Assembly: GCF_905404315.1 (NCBI RefSeq)
Contig: NC_066275.1
Coordinates: forward strand, 1 to 64,000
DNA: 64,000 bases
Reading direction: 5' to 3'
Origin: Leptidea sinapis
Taxonomy: Eukaryota > Arthropoda > Insecta > Lepidoptera > Pieridae
The notes under the pieces were generated by a model, which saw nothing but the letters and a program-made list of their open reading frames with translations, made no database searches and had not been told where the DNA came from. The position numbers and the translations under genes are program-made. This document shows, piece after piece, positions 51,601 through 64,000 of the stretch (positions are counted from its first letter, which is position 1; each line of letters starts with the position of its first letter).

Positions 51601-52799
51601 GCCGCAAACAATAATGTTTTCACAAAATAATGTTATCAGCAATATGGGTGTCGTATCCGAGGTTCTCGAGAGTGCACAGAACGATTTTGTGAACATTTTA
51701 AAAATCCAACATAGATGCCGCTCAAAATTATGATAACTACATTATGGGTATCGTATCCGAGGTTCTCGAGTGTGCAGAGAATGATTTTGTCATCATTTTT
51801 CAAATCCAAGATGGCCGCCGCTCAAAAGTATGATAACTACATTATGGGTGTCGAATCCGAGGTTCTCGAGAGTGCACAGAAGGATTTTGTGAACATTTTT
51901 GAAATCCAAGATAGCTGCCGCTCAAAATTATGATAACTACATTATGGGTGTCGTATCCGAGGTACTCGAGGGTGCTGAGAACGCTTTTGTGATCATTTTT
52001 CAAATTCAAGAGGGCCGCCGTGCAAGATTATGATCACAAAATTATGGGTATCGTATCCGAGGTTCTTGAGAGTGCAGAGAACGATTTTGTGATCATTTTT
52101 CAAATCTAAGATGGCCGCCGCTCAATAGTATGATAACTACATTATGGATATCGTATCCGAGGTTCTCAAGGGTGCTGAGAACGATTTTGTGATCATCTTT
52201 CTAATCCAAGATGGCCGCCGCACAAAATTATGTTTTCAGCAATATGGATATCGTATCCGAGGTTCTCGAGGGTGCAGAAAAAATTTTGGGATCATTTTTT
52301 AAATCCGAGATGCCCCCGCTCAAAAGTATGATAACTACATTATGGGTATCGTATCCGAGGTTCTCGAGGGTGCAGAGAACGATTTTGTGATCATTTTTCA
52401 AATCCAAGACGGCCGCCGCACAAAATTATGATTTCAGCAATATGGATATCGTGTCCGAGATTCTCGAGGGTTCACAGAACGATTTGGTGATCATTTTTCA
52501 AATCCAAGATGGCCGCCGCACCAAATTATGATTTCAGCAATATGGATATCGTGTCCGAGATTCTCGAGGGTGCAGAGAACGATTTGGTGATCATTTTTCA
52601 AATCCAAGATGGCTGCCGCATAAAATTATGATTTTAGCAAGATGGATATCGTGTCCGAGGTTCTCGAGGGTGCAGAGAATAATTCTGTGAACATTTTTGA
52701 AATCCAAGAGGGCTGCCGCAAACAATAATGTTTTCACAAAATAATGTTTTCAGCAATATGGGTGTCGTATCCGAGGTTCTCGAGAGTGCACAGAATGAT

Positions 52800-55700
52800 T
52801 TTGTGAACATTTTTGAAATACAAGATAACTGCCGCTCAAAATTATGATAACTACATTATGGGTGTCGTATCCGAGTTTCTCGAGAGTGCACAGAACGATT
52901 TTGTTATCATTTTTGAAATCCAAGATGGCCGCCGCTCAAAATTATGATAACTACATTATGGGTATCGTATCCGAGGTTCTCGAGGGTGCAGAGAACGATT
53001 TTGTGATCATTTTTGAAATCCAAGCTGGCCGCCGCTCAAAATTATGTTAACTACATTATGGGTATCGTATCCGAGGTTCTCGAGTGTGCAGAGAACGATT
53101 TTGTGATCATTTTTCAAATCCAAGATGGCCGCCGCTCAAAAGTATTATAACTTCATTATGGGTGTCGTATCCGAGGTTCTCGAGAGTGCACAGAACGATT
53201 TTGTAAACATTTTTGAAATCCAACATAGATGCCGCTCAAAATTATGATAACTACATTATGGGTATCGTATCCGAGGTTCTCGAGGGTGCAGAGAACGATA
53301 TAGTGTTCATTTTTCAAATCCAAGATGGCCTCCGCTCAAAAGTATGAAAACCACTTTATGGGTATCGTATCCGAGGTTCTCGAGGGTGCAGAGAACGATT
53401 TTGTGATCATTTTTCAAATCCAAGATGGCCGCCGCTCAAAAGTATGATAACTACATTATGGGTATCGTATCCGAGATTCTCGAGGGTGCAGAGAACGATT
53501 TTGTGATCATTTTTCAAATCCAAGATGGCCGCCGCACAAAATTATGATTTCAGCAATATGGATATCGTGTCCGAGATTCTCGAGGGTTCACAGAACGATT
53601 AAGTGATCATTTTTCAAATCCAAGACGGCCGCCGCACAAAATTATGATTTCAGCAATATGGATATCGTGTCCGAGATTCTCGAGGGTTCACAGAACGATT
53701 AAGTGATAATTTTTCAAATCCAAGATGGCCGCCGTACCAAATTATGATTTCAGCAATATGGATATCGTGTCCGAGATTCTCGAGGGTGCAGAGAACGATT
53801 TGGTGATCATTTTTCAAATCCAAGATGGCCGCCGCACAAAATTATGATTTTAGCAATATGGATATCGTGTCCGAGGTTCTCGAGTGTGCAGAGAACAATT
53901 CTGTGATCATTTTTGAAATCCAAGAGGGCTGCCGCAAACAATAATGTTTTCACAAAATAATGTTATCAGCAATATGGGTGTCGTATCCGAGGTTCTCGAG
54001 AGTGCACAGAACGATTTTGTGAACATTTTTAAAATCCAACATAGATGCCGCTCAAAATTATGATAACTACATTATGGGTATCGTATCCGAGGTTCTCGAG
54101 GGTGCAGAGAATGATTTTGTCATCATTTTTCAAATCCAAGATGGCCGCCGCTCAAAAGTATGATAACTACATTATGGGTGTCGAATCCGAGGTTCTCGAG
54201 AGTGCACAGAAGGATTTTGTGAACATTTTTGAAGTCCAAGATAGCTGCCGCTCAAAATTATGATAACTACATTATGGGTTTCGTATCCGAGGTACTCGAG
54301 GGTGCTGAGAACGCTTTTGTGATCATTTTTCAAATTCAAGAGGGCCGCCGTGCAAGATTATGATCACAAAAATTTGGGTATCGTATTCGAGGTTCTTGAG
54401 AGTGCAGAGAACGATTTTGTGATCATTTTTCAAATCTAAGATGGCCGCTGCTCAATAGTATGATAACTACATTATGGATATCGTATCCGAGGTTCTCAAG
54501 GGTGCTGAGAACGATTTTGTGATCATCTTTCTAATCCAAGATGGCCGCCGCACAAAATTATGTTTTCAGCAATATGGATATCGTATCCGAGGTTCTCGAG
54601 GGTGCAGAAAAAATTTTGGGATCATTTTTAAATCCGAGTTGCCCCCGCTCAAAAGTATGATAACTACATTATGGGTATCGTATCCGAGGTTCTCGAGGGT
54701 GCAGAGAACGATTTTGTGATCATTTTTCAAATCCAAGACGGCCGCCGCACAAAATTATGATTTCAGCAATATGGATATCGTGTCCGAGATTCTCGAGGGT
54801 TCACAGAACGATTTGGTGATCATTTTTGAAATCCAAGATGGCCGCCGCACCAAATTATGATTTCAGCAATATGGATATCGTGTCCGAGATTCTCGAGGGT
54901 GCAGAGAACGATTTGGTGATCATTTTTCAAATCCAAGATGGCCGCCGCATAAAATTATGATTTTAGTAATACGGATATCGTGTCCGAGGTTCTCGAGGGT
55001 GCAGAGAACAATTCTGTGAACATTTTTGAAATCCAAGAGGGCTGCCGCAAACAATAATGTTTTCACAAAATAATGTTTTCAGCAATATGAGTGCACAGAA
55101 CGATTTTGTGAACATTTTTGAAATACAAGATAACTGCCGCTCAAAATTATGATAACTACATTATGGGTGTCGTATCCGAGTTTCTCGAGAGTGCACAGAA
55201 CGATTTTGTTATCATTTTTGAAATCCAAGATGGCCGCCGCTCAAAATTATGATAACTACATTATGGGTATCGTATCCGAGGTTCTCGAGGGTGCAGAGAA
55301 CGATTTTGTGATCATTTTTGAAATCCAAGCTGGCCGCCGCTCAAAATTATGTTAACTACATTATGGGTATCGTATCCGAGGTTCTCGAGTGTGCAGAGAA
55401 CGATTTTGTGATCATTTTTCAAATCCAAGATGGCCGCCGCTCAAAAGTATTATAACTACATTATGGGTGTCGTATCCGAGGTTCTCGAGAGTGCACAGAA
55501 CGATTTTGTAAACATTTTTGAAATCCAACATAGATGCCGCTCAAAATTATGATAACTACATTATGGGTATCGTATCCGAGGTTCTCGAGGGTGCAGAGAA
55601 CGATATAGTGTTCATTTTTCAAATCCAAGATGGCCTCCGCTCAAAAGTATGAAAACCACTTTATGGGTATCGTATCCGAGGTTCTCGAGGGTGCAGAGAA

Positions 55701-57410
55701 CGATTTTGTGATCATTTTTCAAATCCAAGATGGCCGCCGCTCAAAAGTATGATAACTACATTATGGGTATCGTATCCGAGATTCTCGAGGGTGCAGAGAA
55801 CGATTTTGTGATCATTTTTCAAATCCAAGATGGCCGCCGCACAAAATTATGATTTCAGCAATATGGATATCGTGTCCGAGATTCTCGAGGGTTCACAGAA
55901 CGATTAAGTGATCATTTTTCAAATCCAAGACGGCCGCCGCACAAAATTATGATTTCAGCAATATGGATATCGTGTCCGAGATTCTCGAGGGTTCACAGAA
56001 CGATTAAGTGATAATTTTTCAAATCCAAGATGGCCGCCGTACCAAATTATGATTTCAGCAATATGGATATCGTGTCCGAGATTCTCGAGGGTGCAGAGAA
56101 CGATTTGGTGATCATTTTTCAAATCCAAGATGGCCGCCGCACAAAATTATGATTTTAGCAATATGGATATCGTGTCCGAGGTTCTCGAGTGTGCAGAGAA
56201 CAATTCTGTGATCATTTTTGAAATCCAAGAGGGCTGCCGCAAACAATAATGTTTTCACAAAATAATGTTATCAGCAATATGGGTGTCGTATCCGAGGTTC
56301 TCGAGAGTGCACAGAACGATTTTGTGAACATTTTTAAAATCCAACATAGATGCCGCTCAAAATTATGATAACTACATTATGGGTATCGTATCCGAGGTTC
56401 TCGAGGGTGCAGAGAATGATTTTGTCATCATTTTTCAAATCCAAGATGGCCGCCGCTCAAAAGTATGATAACTACATTATGGGTGTCGAATCCGAGGTTC
56501 TCGAGAGTGCACAGAAGGATTTTGTGAACATTTTTGAAGTCCAAGATAGCTGCCGCTCAAAATTATGATAACTACATTATGGGTTTCGTATCCGAGATAC
56601 TCGAGGGTGCTGAGAACGCTTTTGTGATCATTTTTCAAATTCAAGAGGGCCGCCGTGCAAGATTATGATCACAAAAATTTGGGTATCGTATTCGAGGTTC
56701 TTGAGAGTGCAGAGAACGATTTTGTGATCATTTTTCAAATCTAAGATGGCCGCTGCTCAATAGTATGATAACTACATTATGGATATCGTATCCGAGGTTC
56801 TCAAGGGTGCTGAGAACGATTTTGTGATCATCTTTCTAATCCAAGATGGCCGCCGCACAAAATTATGTTTTCAGCAATATGGATATCGTATCCGAGGTTC
56901 TCGAGGGTGCAGAAAAAATTTTGGGATCATTTTTAAATCCGAGTTGCCCCCGCTCAAAAGTATGATAACTACATTATGGGTATCGTATCCGAGGTTCTCG
57001 AGGGTGCAGAGAACGATTTTGTGATCATTTTTCAAATCCAAGACGGCCGCCGCACAAAATTATGATTTCAGCAATATGGATATCGTGTCCGAGATTCTCG
57101 AGGGTTCACAGAACGATTTGGTGATCATTTTTGAAATCCAAGATGGCCGCCGCACCAAATTATTATTTCAGCAATATGGATATCGTGTCCGAGATTCTCG
57201 AGGGTGCAGAGAACGATTTGGTGATCATTTTTCAAATCCAAGATGGCCGCCGCATAAAATTATGATTTTAGTAATATGGATATCGTGTCCGAGGTTCTCG
57301 AGGGTGCAGAGAACAATTCTGTGAACATTTTTGAAATCCAAGAGGGCTGCCGCAAACAATAATGTTTTCACAAAATAATGTTTTCAGCAATATGAGTGCA
57401 CAGAACGATT
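52800..57410. repeat. 23-monomer (2305-bp) tandem duplication
   Basis: About 52800-55105 and 55105-57410 match at offset 2305, including the private GAAGTCCAAGATAGC variant and the GAGTTGCCCCCGC variant. Confidence 0.85.
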
Positions 57411-58139
57411 TTGTGAACATTTTTGAAATCCAAGATAGCTGCCGCTCAAAATTATGATAACTACATTATGGGTGTCGTAACCGAGGTTCTCGAGAGTGCA
57501 CAGAACGATTTTGTTATCATTTTTGAAATCCAAGATGGCCGCAGCTCAAAATTATGATAACTACATTATGGGTATCGTATCCGAGGTTCTCGAGGGTGCA
57601 GAGAACGATTTTGTGATCATTTTTGAAATCCAAGCTGGCTGCCGCTCAAAATTATGATAACTACATTATGGGTGTCGTATCCGAGGTTCTCGAGAGGGCA
57701 CAGAACGATTTTGTTATCATTTTTGAAATCCAAGCTGGCCGCCGCTCAAAATTATGTTAACTTCATTATGGGTGTCGTATCCGAGGTTCTCGAGAGTGCA
57801 CAGAAGGATTTTGTGAACATTTTTGAAATCCAAGATAGCTGCCGCTCAAAATTATGATAACTACATTATGGGTTTCGTATCCGAGGTACTCGAGGGTGCT
57901 GAGAACGCTTTTGTGATCATTTTTCAAATTCAAGAGGGCCGCCGTGCAAGATTATGATCACAAAAATTTGGGTATCGTATTCGAGGTTCTTGAGAGTGCA
58001 GAGAACGATTTTGTTATCATTTTTGAAATCCAAGCTGGCCGCCACTCAAAATTATGTTAACTTCATTATGGGTGTCGTATCCGAGGTTCTCGAGAGTGCA
58101 CAGAACGATTTTGTGAACATTTTTGAAATCCAACATAGA

Positions 58140-59432
58140 TGCCGCTCAAAAGTATGAAAACCACTTTATGGGTATCGTATCCGAGGTTCTCGAGGGTGCA
58201 GAGAACGATTTTGTGATCATTTTTCAAATCCAAGATGGCCGCCGCTCAAAAGGATGATAACTACATTATGGGTATCGTCTCCGAGGTTCTCGAGGGTGCT
58301 GAGAACGATTTTGTGATCATTTTTCAAATCCTTGATGGCCGCCGTGCAAGATTATGATCACAAAATTATGGGTATCGTATCCGAGGTTCTCCAGAGTGCA
58401 CAGAACGATTTTGTTATCATTTTTGAAATCCAAGATGGCCGCCGCTCAAAATTATGATAACTACATTATGGGTATCGTATCCGAGGTTCTCGAGGGTGCA
58501 GAGAACGATTTTGTGATCATTTTTGAAATCCAAGATGGCCGCCGCTCAAAATTATGTTAACTACATTATGGGTATCGTATCCGAGGTTCTCGAGGGTGCA
58601 GAGAACGATTTTGTGATCATTTTTCAAATCCAAGCTGGCCGCCGCTCAAAATTATGTTAACTACATTATGGGTATCGTATCCGAGGTTCCCGAGTGTGTA
58701 GAGAACGATTTTGTGATCATTTGTCAAATCCAAGATGGCCGCCGCTCAAAAGTATTATAACTTCATTATGGGTGTCGTATCCGAGGTTCTCGAGAGTGCA
58801 CAGAACGATTTTGTGAACATTTTTGAAATCCAACATAGATGCCGCTCAAAATTATGATTACTACATTATGGGTATCGTATCCGAGGTTCTCGAGGGTGCA
58901 GAGAACGATATAGTGTTCATTTTTCAAATCCAAGATGGCCTCCGCTCAAAAGTATGAAAACCACTTTATGGGTATCGTATCCGAGGTTCTCGAGGGTGCA
59001 GAGAACGATTTTGTGATCATTTTTCAAATCCAAGATGGCCGCCGCTCAAAAGGATGATAACTACATTATGGGTATCGTCTCCGAGGTTCTCGAGGGTGCT
59101 GAGAACGATTTTGTGAACATTTTTCAAATCCTTGATGGCCGCCGTGCAAGATTATGATCACAAAATTATGGGTATCGTATCCGAGGTTCTCCAGAGTGCA
59201 CAGAACGATTTTGTTATCATTTTTGAAATCCATGATGGCCGCCGCTCAAAATTATGATAACTACATTATGGGTATCGTATCCGAGGTTCTCGAGGGTGCA
59301 GAGAACGATTTTGTGATCATTTTTGAAATCCAAGATGGCCGCCGCTCAAAATTATGTTAACTACATTATGGGTATCGTATCCGAGGTTCTCGAGGGTGCA
59401 GAGAACGATTTTGTGATCATTTTTCAAATCCA
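58140..59432. repeat. eight-monomer (800-bp) tandem duplication
   Basis: 58140-58632 recurs as 58940-59432, including the CCTTGATGG and TCTCCAGAGTG variants. The second copy carries small differences such as GTGAACATT for GTGATCATT. Confidence 0.8.
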
Positions 59433-60599
59433 AGATGGCCGCCGCACAAAGCGATGATTTCAGCAATATGGAAATCGTGTCCGAGATTTTCGAGGGTTCA
59501 GAGAACGATTTGGTGATCATTTTTCAAATCCAAGATGGCCGCCGCACCAAATTATGATTTCAGCAATATGGATATCGTGTCCGAGATTCTCGAGGGTGCA
59601 GAGAACGATTTGGTGATCATTTTTCAAATCCAAGATGGCCGCCGCATAAAATTATGATTTAAGCAATATGGATATCGTGTCCGAGGTTCTCGAGGGTGCA
59701 GAGAACAATTCTGTGATCATTTTTGAAATCCAAGAGGGCTGCCGCAAACAATAATGTTTTCACAAAATAATGTTTTCAGCAATATGGATATCGTTTCCGT
59801 GGTTCTCGAGGGTGCAGAAAACAATTTTGGGATCATTTTTCAAATCCAAGATGGCCGCCGCACAAAATTATGATAACTAGATTATGGGTATCGTATCCGA
59901 GGTTCTCGAGGGTGCAGAGAACATTATTGTGATCATTTTTCAAATCCAATATGGCCTCCGCTCAAAAGTATGAAAACTACATTATGGGTATCGTATCCGA
60001 GGTTCTTGAGGGTGCTGAGAACGATTTTGTGATCATTTTTCAAATCCAAGATGGCCGCCGCTCAAAAGTATGATAACTACATTATGGGTGTCGTAACCGA
60101 GGTTCTCGAGAGTGCATAGAACGATTTTGTGAACATTTTTGAAATCCAAGATAGCTGCCGCTCAAAATTATGATAACTACATTATGGGTATCGTATCCAA
60201 TTTTATGGTCATTTTTCAAATCCAAGATGGCCGCCGCACAAAATTATGATTTCAGCAATATGGATATCGTACCCGAGGTTCTCGAGGGTGCAGAGAACGA
60301 TTTTGTGATCGTTTTTCAAATCCTAGATGGCCGCCGTGCAAGATTATGGTCACAAAAATATGGGTATCGTATCCGAGGTTCTCCAGACTGCACAGAACGA
60401 TTTTGTTATCATTTTTGAAATCCAAGATGGCCGCCGCTCTAAAGTATGATAACTTCATTATGGGTGTCGTATCCGAGGTTCTCGAGAGGGCACAGAACGA
60501 TTTTGTGAACATTTTTGAAATCCAAGATAGCTGCCGCTCAAAATTATGATAACTACATTATGGGTATCGTATCCGAGGTTATCGAGTGTGCAGAGAACG

Positions 60600-61799
60600 A
60601 TTTTGTGATCATTTTTCAAATCCAAGATGGCCGCCGCTCAAAAGTATGATAACTTCATTATGGGTATCGTATGCGAGGTTCTCGAGGGTGCAGAGAACGA
60701 TATTGTGTTCATTTTTCAAATCCTAGATGGCCGCCGTGCAAGATTATGATCAGAAAAATATGGGTATCGTATCCGAAGTTCTCGAGAGTGCACAGAACAA
60801 TTTTGTGATCATTTTTTAAAACGAAGATGGCCGCCGCTCAAAAGTATGATAACTATATTATGGGTATCGTATCCGAGGTTCTCGAGGGTGCTGAGAACGA
60901 TTTTGTGATCATTTTTCTAATCCAACATGGCCGCCGCACAAAATTTTGTTTTCAGCAATATGGATATCGTTTCCGTGGTTCTCGAGGGTGCAGAAAACAA
61001 TTTTGGGATCAGTTTTCAATTCCAAGATGGCCGCCGCACAAAATTATGATTTCAGCAATATGGATATCGTACCAGAGGTTCTCGAGGGTGCAGAGAAAGA
61101 TTTTGTTATCATTTTTGAAATCCAAGATGGCCGCCGCTCAAAATTATGATAACTACATTATGGGTATCGTATCCGAGGTTCTCGAGGGTGCAGAGAACGA
61201 TTTTGTGATCATTTTTCAAATCCAAGATGGCCGCCGCTCAAAAGTATGATAACTTCATTATGGGTATCGTATGCGAGGTTCTCGAGGGTGCAGAGAACGA
61301 TATTGTGTTCATTTTTCAAATCCTAGATGGCCGCCGTGCAAGATTATGATCAGAAAAATATGGGTATCGTATCCGAAGTTCTCGAGAGTGCACAGAACAA
61401 TTTTGTGATCATTTTTTAAAACGAAGATGGCCGCCGCTCAAAAGTATGATAACTATATTATGGGTATCGTATCCGAGGTTCTCGAGGGTGCTGAGAACGA
61501 TTTTGTGATCATTTTTCTAATCCAACATGGCCGCCGCACAAAATTTTGTTTTCAGCAATATGGATATCGTTTCCGTGGTTCTCGAGGGTGCAGAAAACAA
61601 TTTTGGGATCAGTTTTCAATTCAAAGATGGCCGCCGCACAAAATTATGATTTCAGCAATATGGATATCGTACCAGAGGTTCTCGAGGGTGCAGAGAAAGA
61701 TTTTGTTATCATTTTTGAAATCCAAGATGGCCGCCGCTCAAAATTATGATAACTACATTATGGGTATCGTATCCGAGGTTCTCGAGGGTGCAGAGAACG
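60600..61799. repeat. six-monomer (600-bp) tandem duplication
   Basis: 60600-61199 and 61200-61799 share linker order (A, A', C, A, B, B) and almost every base; one difference is TCCAAG at 61021 against TCAAAG at 61621. It is among the youngest-looking duplications in the array. Confidence 0.88.
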
Positions 61800-64000
61800 A
61801 TTTTTTGATCATTTTTGAAATCCAAGATGGCCGCCGCTCAAAATTATGTTAACTATATTATGGGTATCGTATCCGAGGTTCTCGAGGGTGCAGAGAACGA
61901 TTTTGTGATCATTTTTCAAATCCAAGATGGCCGCCGCACAAAATGATGATTTCAGCAATATGGATATCGTGTCCGAGATTCTCGAGGGTTCAGAGAACGA
62001 TTTGGTGATCATTTTTCAAATCCAAGATGGCCGCCGCACCAAATTATGATTTCAGCAATATGGATATCGTGTCCGAGGTTCTCGAGTGTGCAGAGAACAA
62101 TTCTGTGATCATTTTTGAAATCCAAGAGGGCTGCCGCAAACAATAATGTTTTCACAAAATAATGTTTTCAGCAATATGGATATCGTTTCCGTGGTTCTCG
62201 AGGGTGCAGAAAACAATTTTGGGATCATTTTTCAAATCCAAGATGGCCGCCGCACAAAATTATGATTTCAGCAATATGGATATCGTACCCGAGGTTCTCG
62301 AGCGTGCAGAGACAGATATTGTGATAAGTTTTCAAATCCAAGATGGCCGCCGCTCAAAATTATGATAACTAGATTATGGGTATCGTATCCGAGGTTCTCG
62401 AGGGTGCGGAGAAAGATATTGTGATCATTTTTCAAATCCAAGATGGCCTCCGCTCAAATGTATGAAAACTACATTATGGGTATCGTACCCGAGGTTCTCG
62501 AGGGTGTTGAGAACGATTTTGTGATCATTTTTGAAATCCAAGATAGCTGCCGCTCAAAATTATGATAACTAAATTATGGGTATCGTATCCAATTTTATGA
62601 TCATTTTTCAAATCCAAGATGGCCGCCGCACAAAATTATGATTTCAGCAATATGGATATCGTACCCGAGGTTCTCGAGGGTGCAGAGAACGATTTTGTGA
62701 TCATTTTCAAATCCTAGATGGCCGCCGTGCAAGATTATGGTCACAAAAATATGGGCATCGTATCCGAGGTTCTCCAGACTGCACAGAACGATTTTGTTAT
62801 CATTTTTGAAATCCAAGATGGCCGCCGCTCAAAAGTATGATAACTACATTATGGGTATCGTATCTGAGGTTCTCGAGGGTGCTCAGAACGATTTTGTGAT
62901 CATTTTTCAAATCCTAGATGGCCGCCGTGCAAGATTATGGTCACAAAAATATGGGTATCGTATCCGAGGTTCTCCAGACTGCACAGAACGATTTTGTTAT
63001 CATTTTTGATATCCAAGATGTCCGCCGCTCAAAATTATGATAACTACATTATGGGTATCGTATCCGAGTTTCTCGAGGGTGCAGAGAACTATTTTGTGAT
63101 CATTTTTGAAATCCAAGCGGGCCACCGCTCAAAATTATGTTGACTACATTATGGGTATCGTATCCGATGTTCTCGAGTGTGCAGAGAACGATTTTGTGAT
63201 CATTTTTCAAATCCAAGATGGCCGCCGCTCAAAAGTATGATAACTTCATTATGGGTATCGTATCCGAGGTTCTCGAGGGTGCAGAGAACGATATTGTGTT
63301 CATTTTTCAAATCCTAGATGGCCGCCGTGCAAGATTATGGTCACAAAAATATGGGTATCGTATCCGAGGTTCTCCAGACTGCACAGAACGATTTTGTTAT
63401 CATTTTTGAAATCCAAGATGGCCGCCGCTCAAAATTATGATATCTACATTATGGGTATCGTATCCGAGTTTCTCGAGGGTGCAGAGAACGATTTTGTGAT
63501 CATTTTTGAAATCCAAGCTGGCCGCCGCTCAAAATTATGTTAACTACATTGTGGGTATCGTATCCGAGGTTCTCGAGGGTGCAGAGAACGATTTTGTGAT
63601 TATTTATCAAATCCAAGATGGCCACCGCACAAAATGATGATTTCAGCAAAATGGATATCGTGTCCGAGATTCTCGAGGGTGCAGAGAGCGATTTGGTGAT
63701 CATTTTTCAATTCCAAGATGGCCGCAGCATAAAATTATGATTTTAGCAATATGGAAATCGTGTCCGAGTTTCTCGAGGGTACAGAGAACAATTCTGTGAT
63801 CATTTTTGAAATCCAAGAGGGCTGGCGCAAACAATAATGTTTTCAGCAATATGGATATCGTGTCTGAGGTTCTCAAGGGTGCAGAAATTAATTTTGGGAT
63901 CATTTTTAAATCCGAGATGGCCGCCGTGCAAGATTATGATCACAAAAATATGGGTATCGTATCCGAAGTTCTCGAGAGTGCACAGAACAATTTTGTGATC

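Larger units (their letters stand above)
33035..59076. repeat. satellite large segmental duplication, offset 15574 then 17879
   Basis: 33035-about 39550 recurs at 48609-55120 (offset 15574). About 39510-41197 recurs at 57390-59076 (offset 17879). The change in offset equals the 2305-bp internal tandem duplication in the right copy. Confidence 0.85.
9446..64000. repeat. subtelomeric satellite array, 100-bp monomer, about 545 units, continuing beyond the window
   Basis: A representative monomer is 61146-61245, exactly 100 bp. The core runs TATCGTATCCGAGG, TTCTCGAGGGTGCAGAGAAC, GATTTTGTGATCATTTTT, CAAATCCAAGATGGCCGCC. Between GCCGCC and the next TATCG lies a linker of one of at least four classes: A (GCTCAAAATTATGATAACTA...), B (GCACAAAATTATGATTTCAG...), C (GTGCAAGATTATGATCACAA...), D (GCAAACCATTATGTTTTCAG...). 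A B-like subclass has CCCCCGC instead of GGCCGCCGC. 100 is not a multiple of three and TGA/TAA recur in each unit, so the 60-200-codon frames across the array are not genes. No other feature interrupts these 54.5 kb. Confidence 0.97.

Noticed and set aside
9446..64000. CRISPR-like appearance (constant core with variable linkers)
   Set aside because: The linkers fall into a few recurring classes rather than unique spacers, there are no cas genes, and the setting is a eukaryotic telomere.
9446..64000. CENP-B box or hammerhead ribozyme in the monomer
   Set aside because: No match to the CENP-B box pattern and no CTGATGA core with a paired GAAA in the consensus.

Overview
The window is the telomere-proximal end of an arthropod, most likely insect, chromosome. 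The evidence is long runs of CCTAA on the + strand (TTAGG on the - strand, the common insect telomere repeat), with non-LTR retrotransposons of the telomere-specific R1-clade type (SART/TRAS-like) lying inside them. TTAGG reads 5'->3' towards lower coordinates, so the chromosome tip lies to the left and the chromosome interior to the right. I cannot name the species or order. No cellular gene, tRNA, rRNA or CRISPR array is visible.

Layout: 1-755 is the 3' part of a 5'-truncated element on the - strand. 756-1931 is an irregular CCTAA array. 1932-8125 is an apparently full-length (6.2 kb) copy of the same family, also on the - strand: 5' UTR, ORF1 (Gag-like, three zinc knuckles), a TAATG stop/start overlap, ORF2 (endonuclease, reverse transcriptase, C-terminal zinc finger), a 3' UTR with hairpins and 34 A. 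8126-8609 is a perfect CCTAA array. 8610-9433 is a 5'-truncated element in the opposite (+) orientation with 23 A. About three telomere repeats remain at 9434-9449, and they fuse to a satellite.

From 9446 to 64000 everything is one satellite with a monomer of almost exactly 100 bp (about 545 units). A well-conserved core is joined by linkers of at least four classes. The array is forward except for an inverted block at 11261-13112. It is built by nested segmental duplication, with repeat offsets of 4395, 3546, 7153, 5945, 15574, 2305, about 800, 600 and 397 bp. Short open frames in the satellite are by-products of the repeat.

How it fits together: SART- and TRAS-type elements insert into TTAGG/CCTAA repeats in opposite orientations, which is what is seen here. 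They help build the telomeric domain, and the 100-bp satellite is the subtelomeric block inside it. ORF2 of the full-length copy is broken by many small indels although its catalytic motifs survive in shifted frames. This is either recent decay or uncorrected consensus errors; the irregular CCTAA array at 756-1931 makes the second plausible. The least ordinary feature is the satellite's organisation: linker identity is linked across the monomer boundary, one linker class is the reverse complement of part of the core, and most monomers carry a YY1/Pho-like motif.
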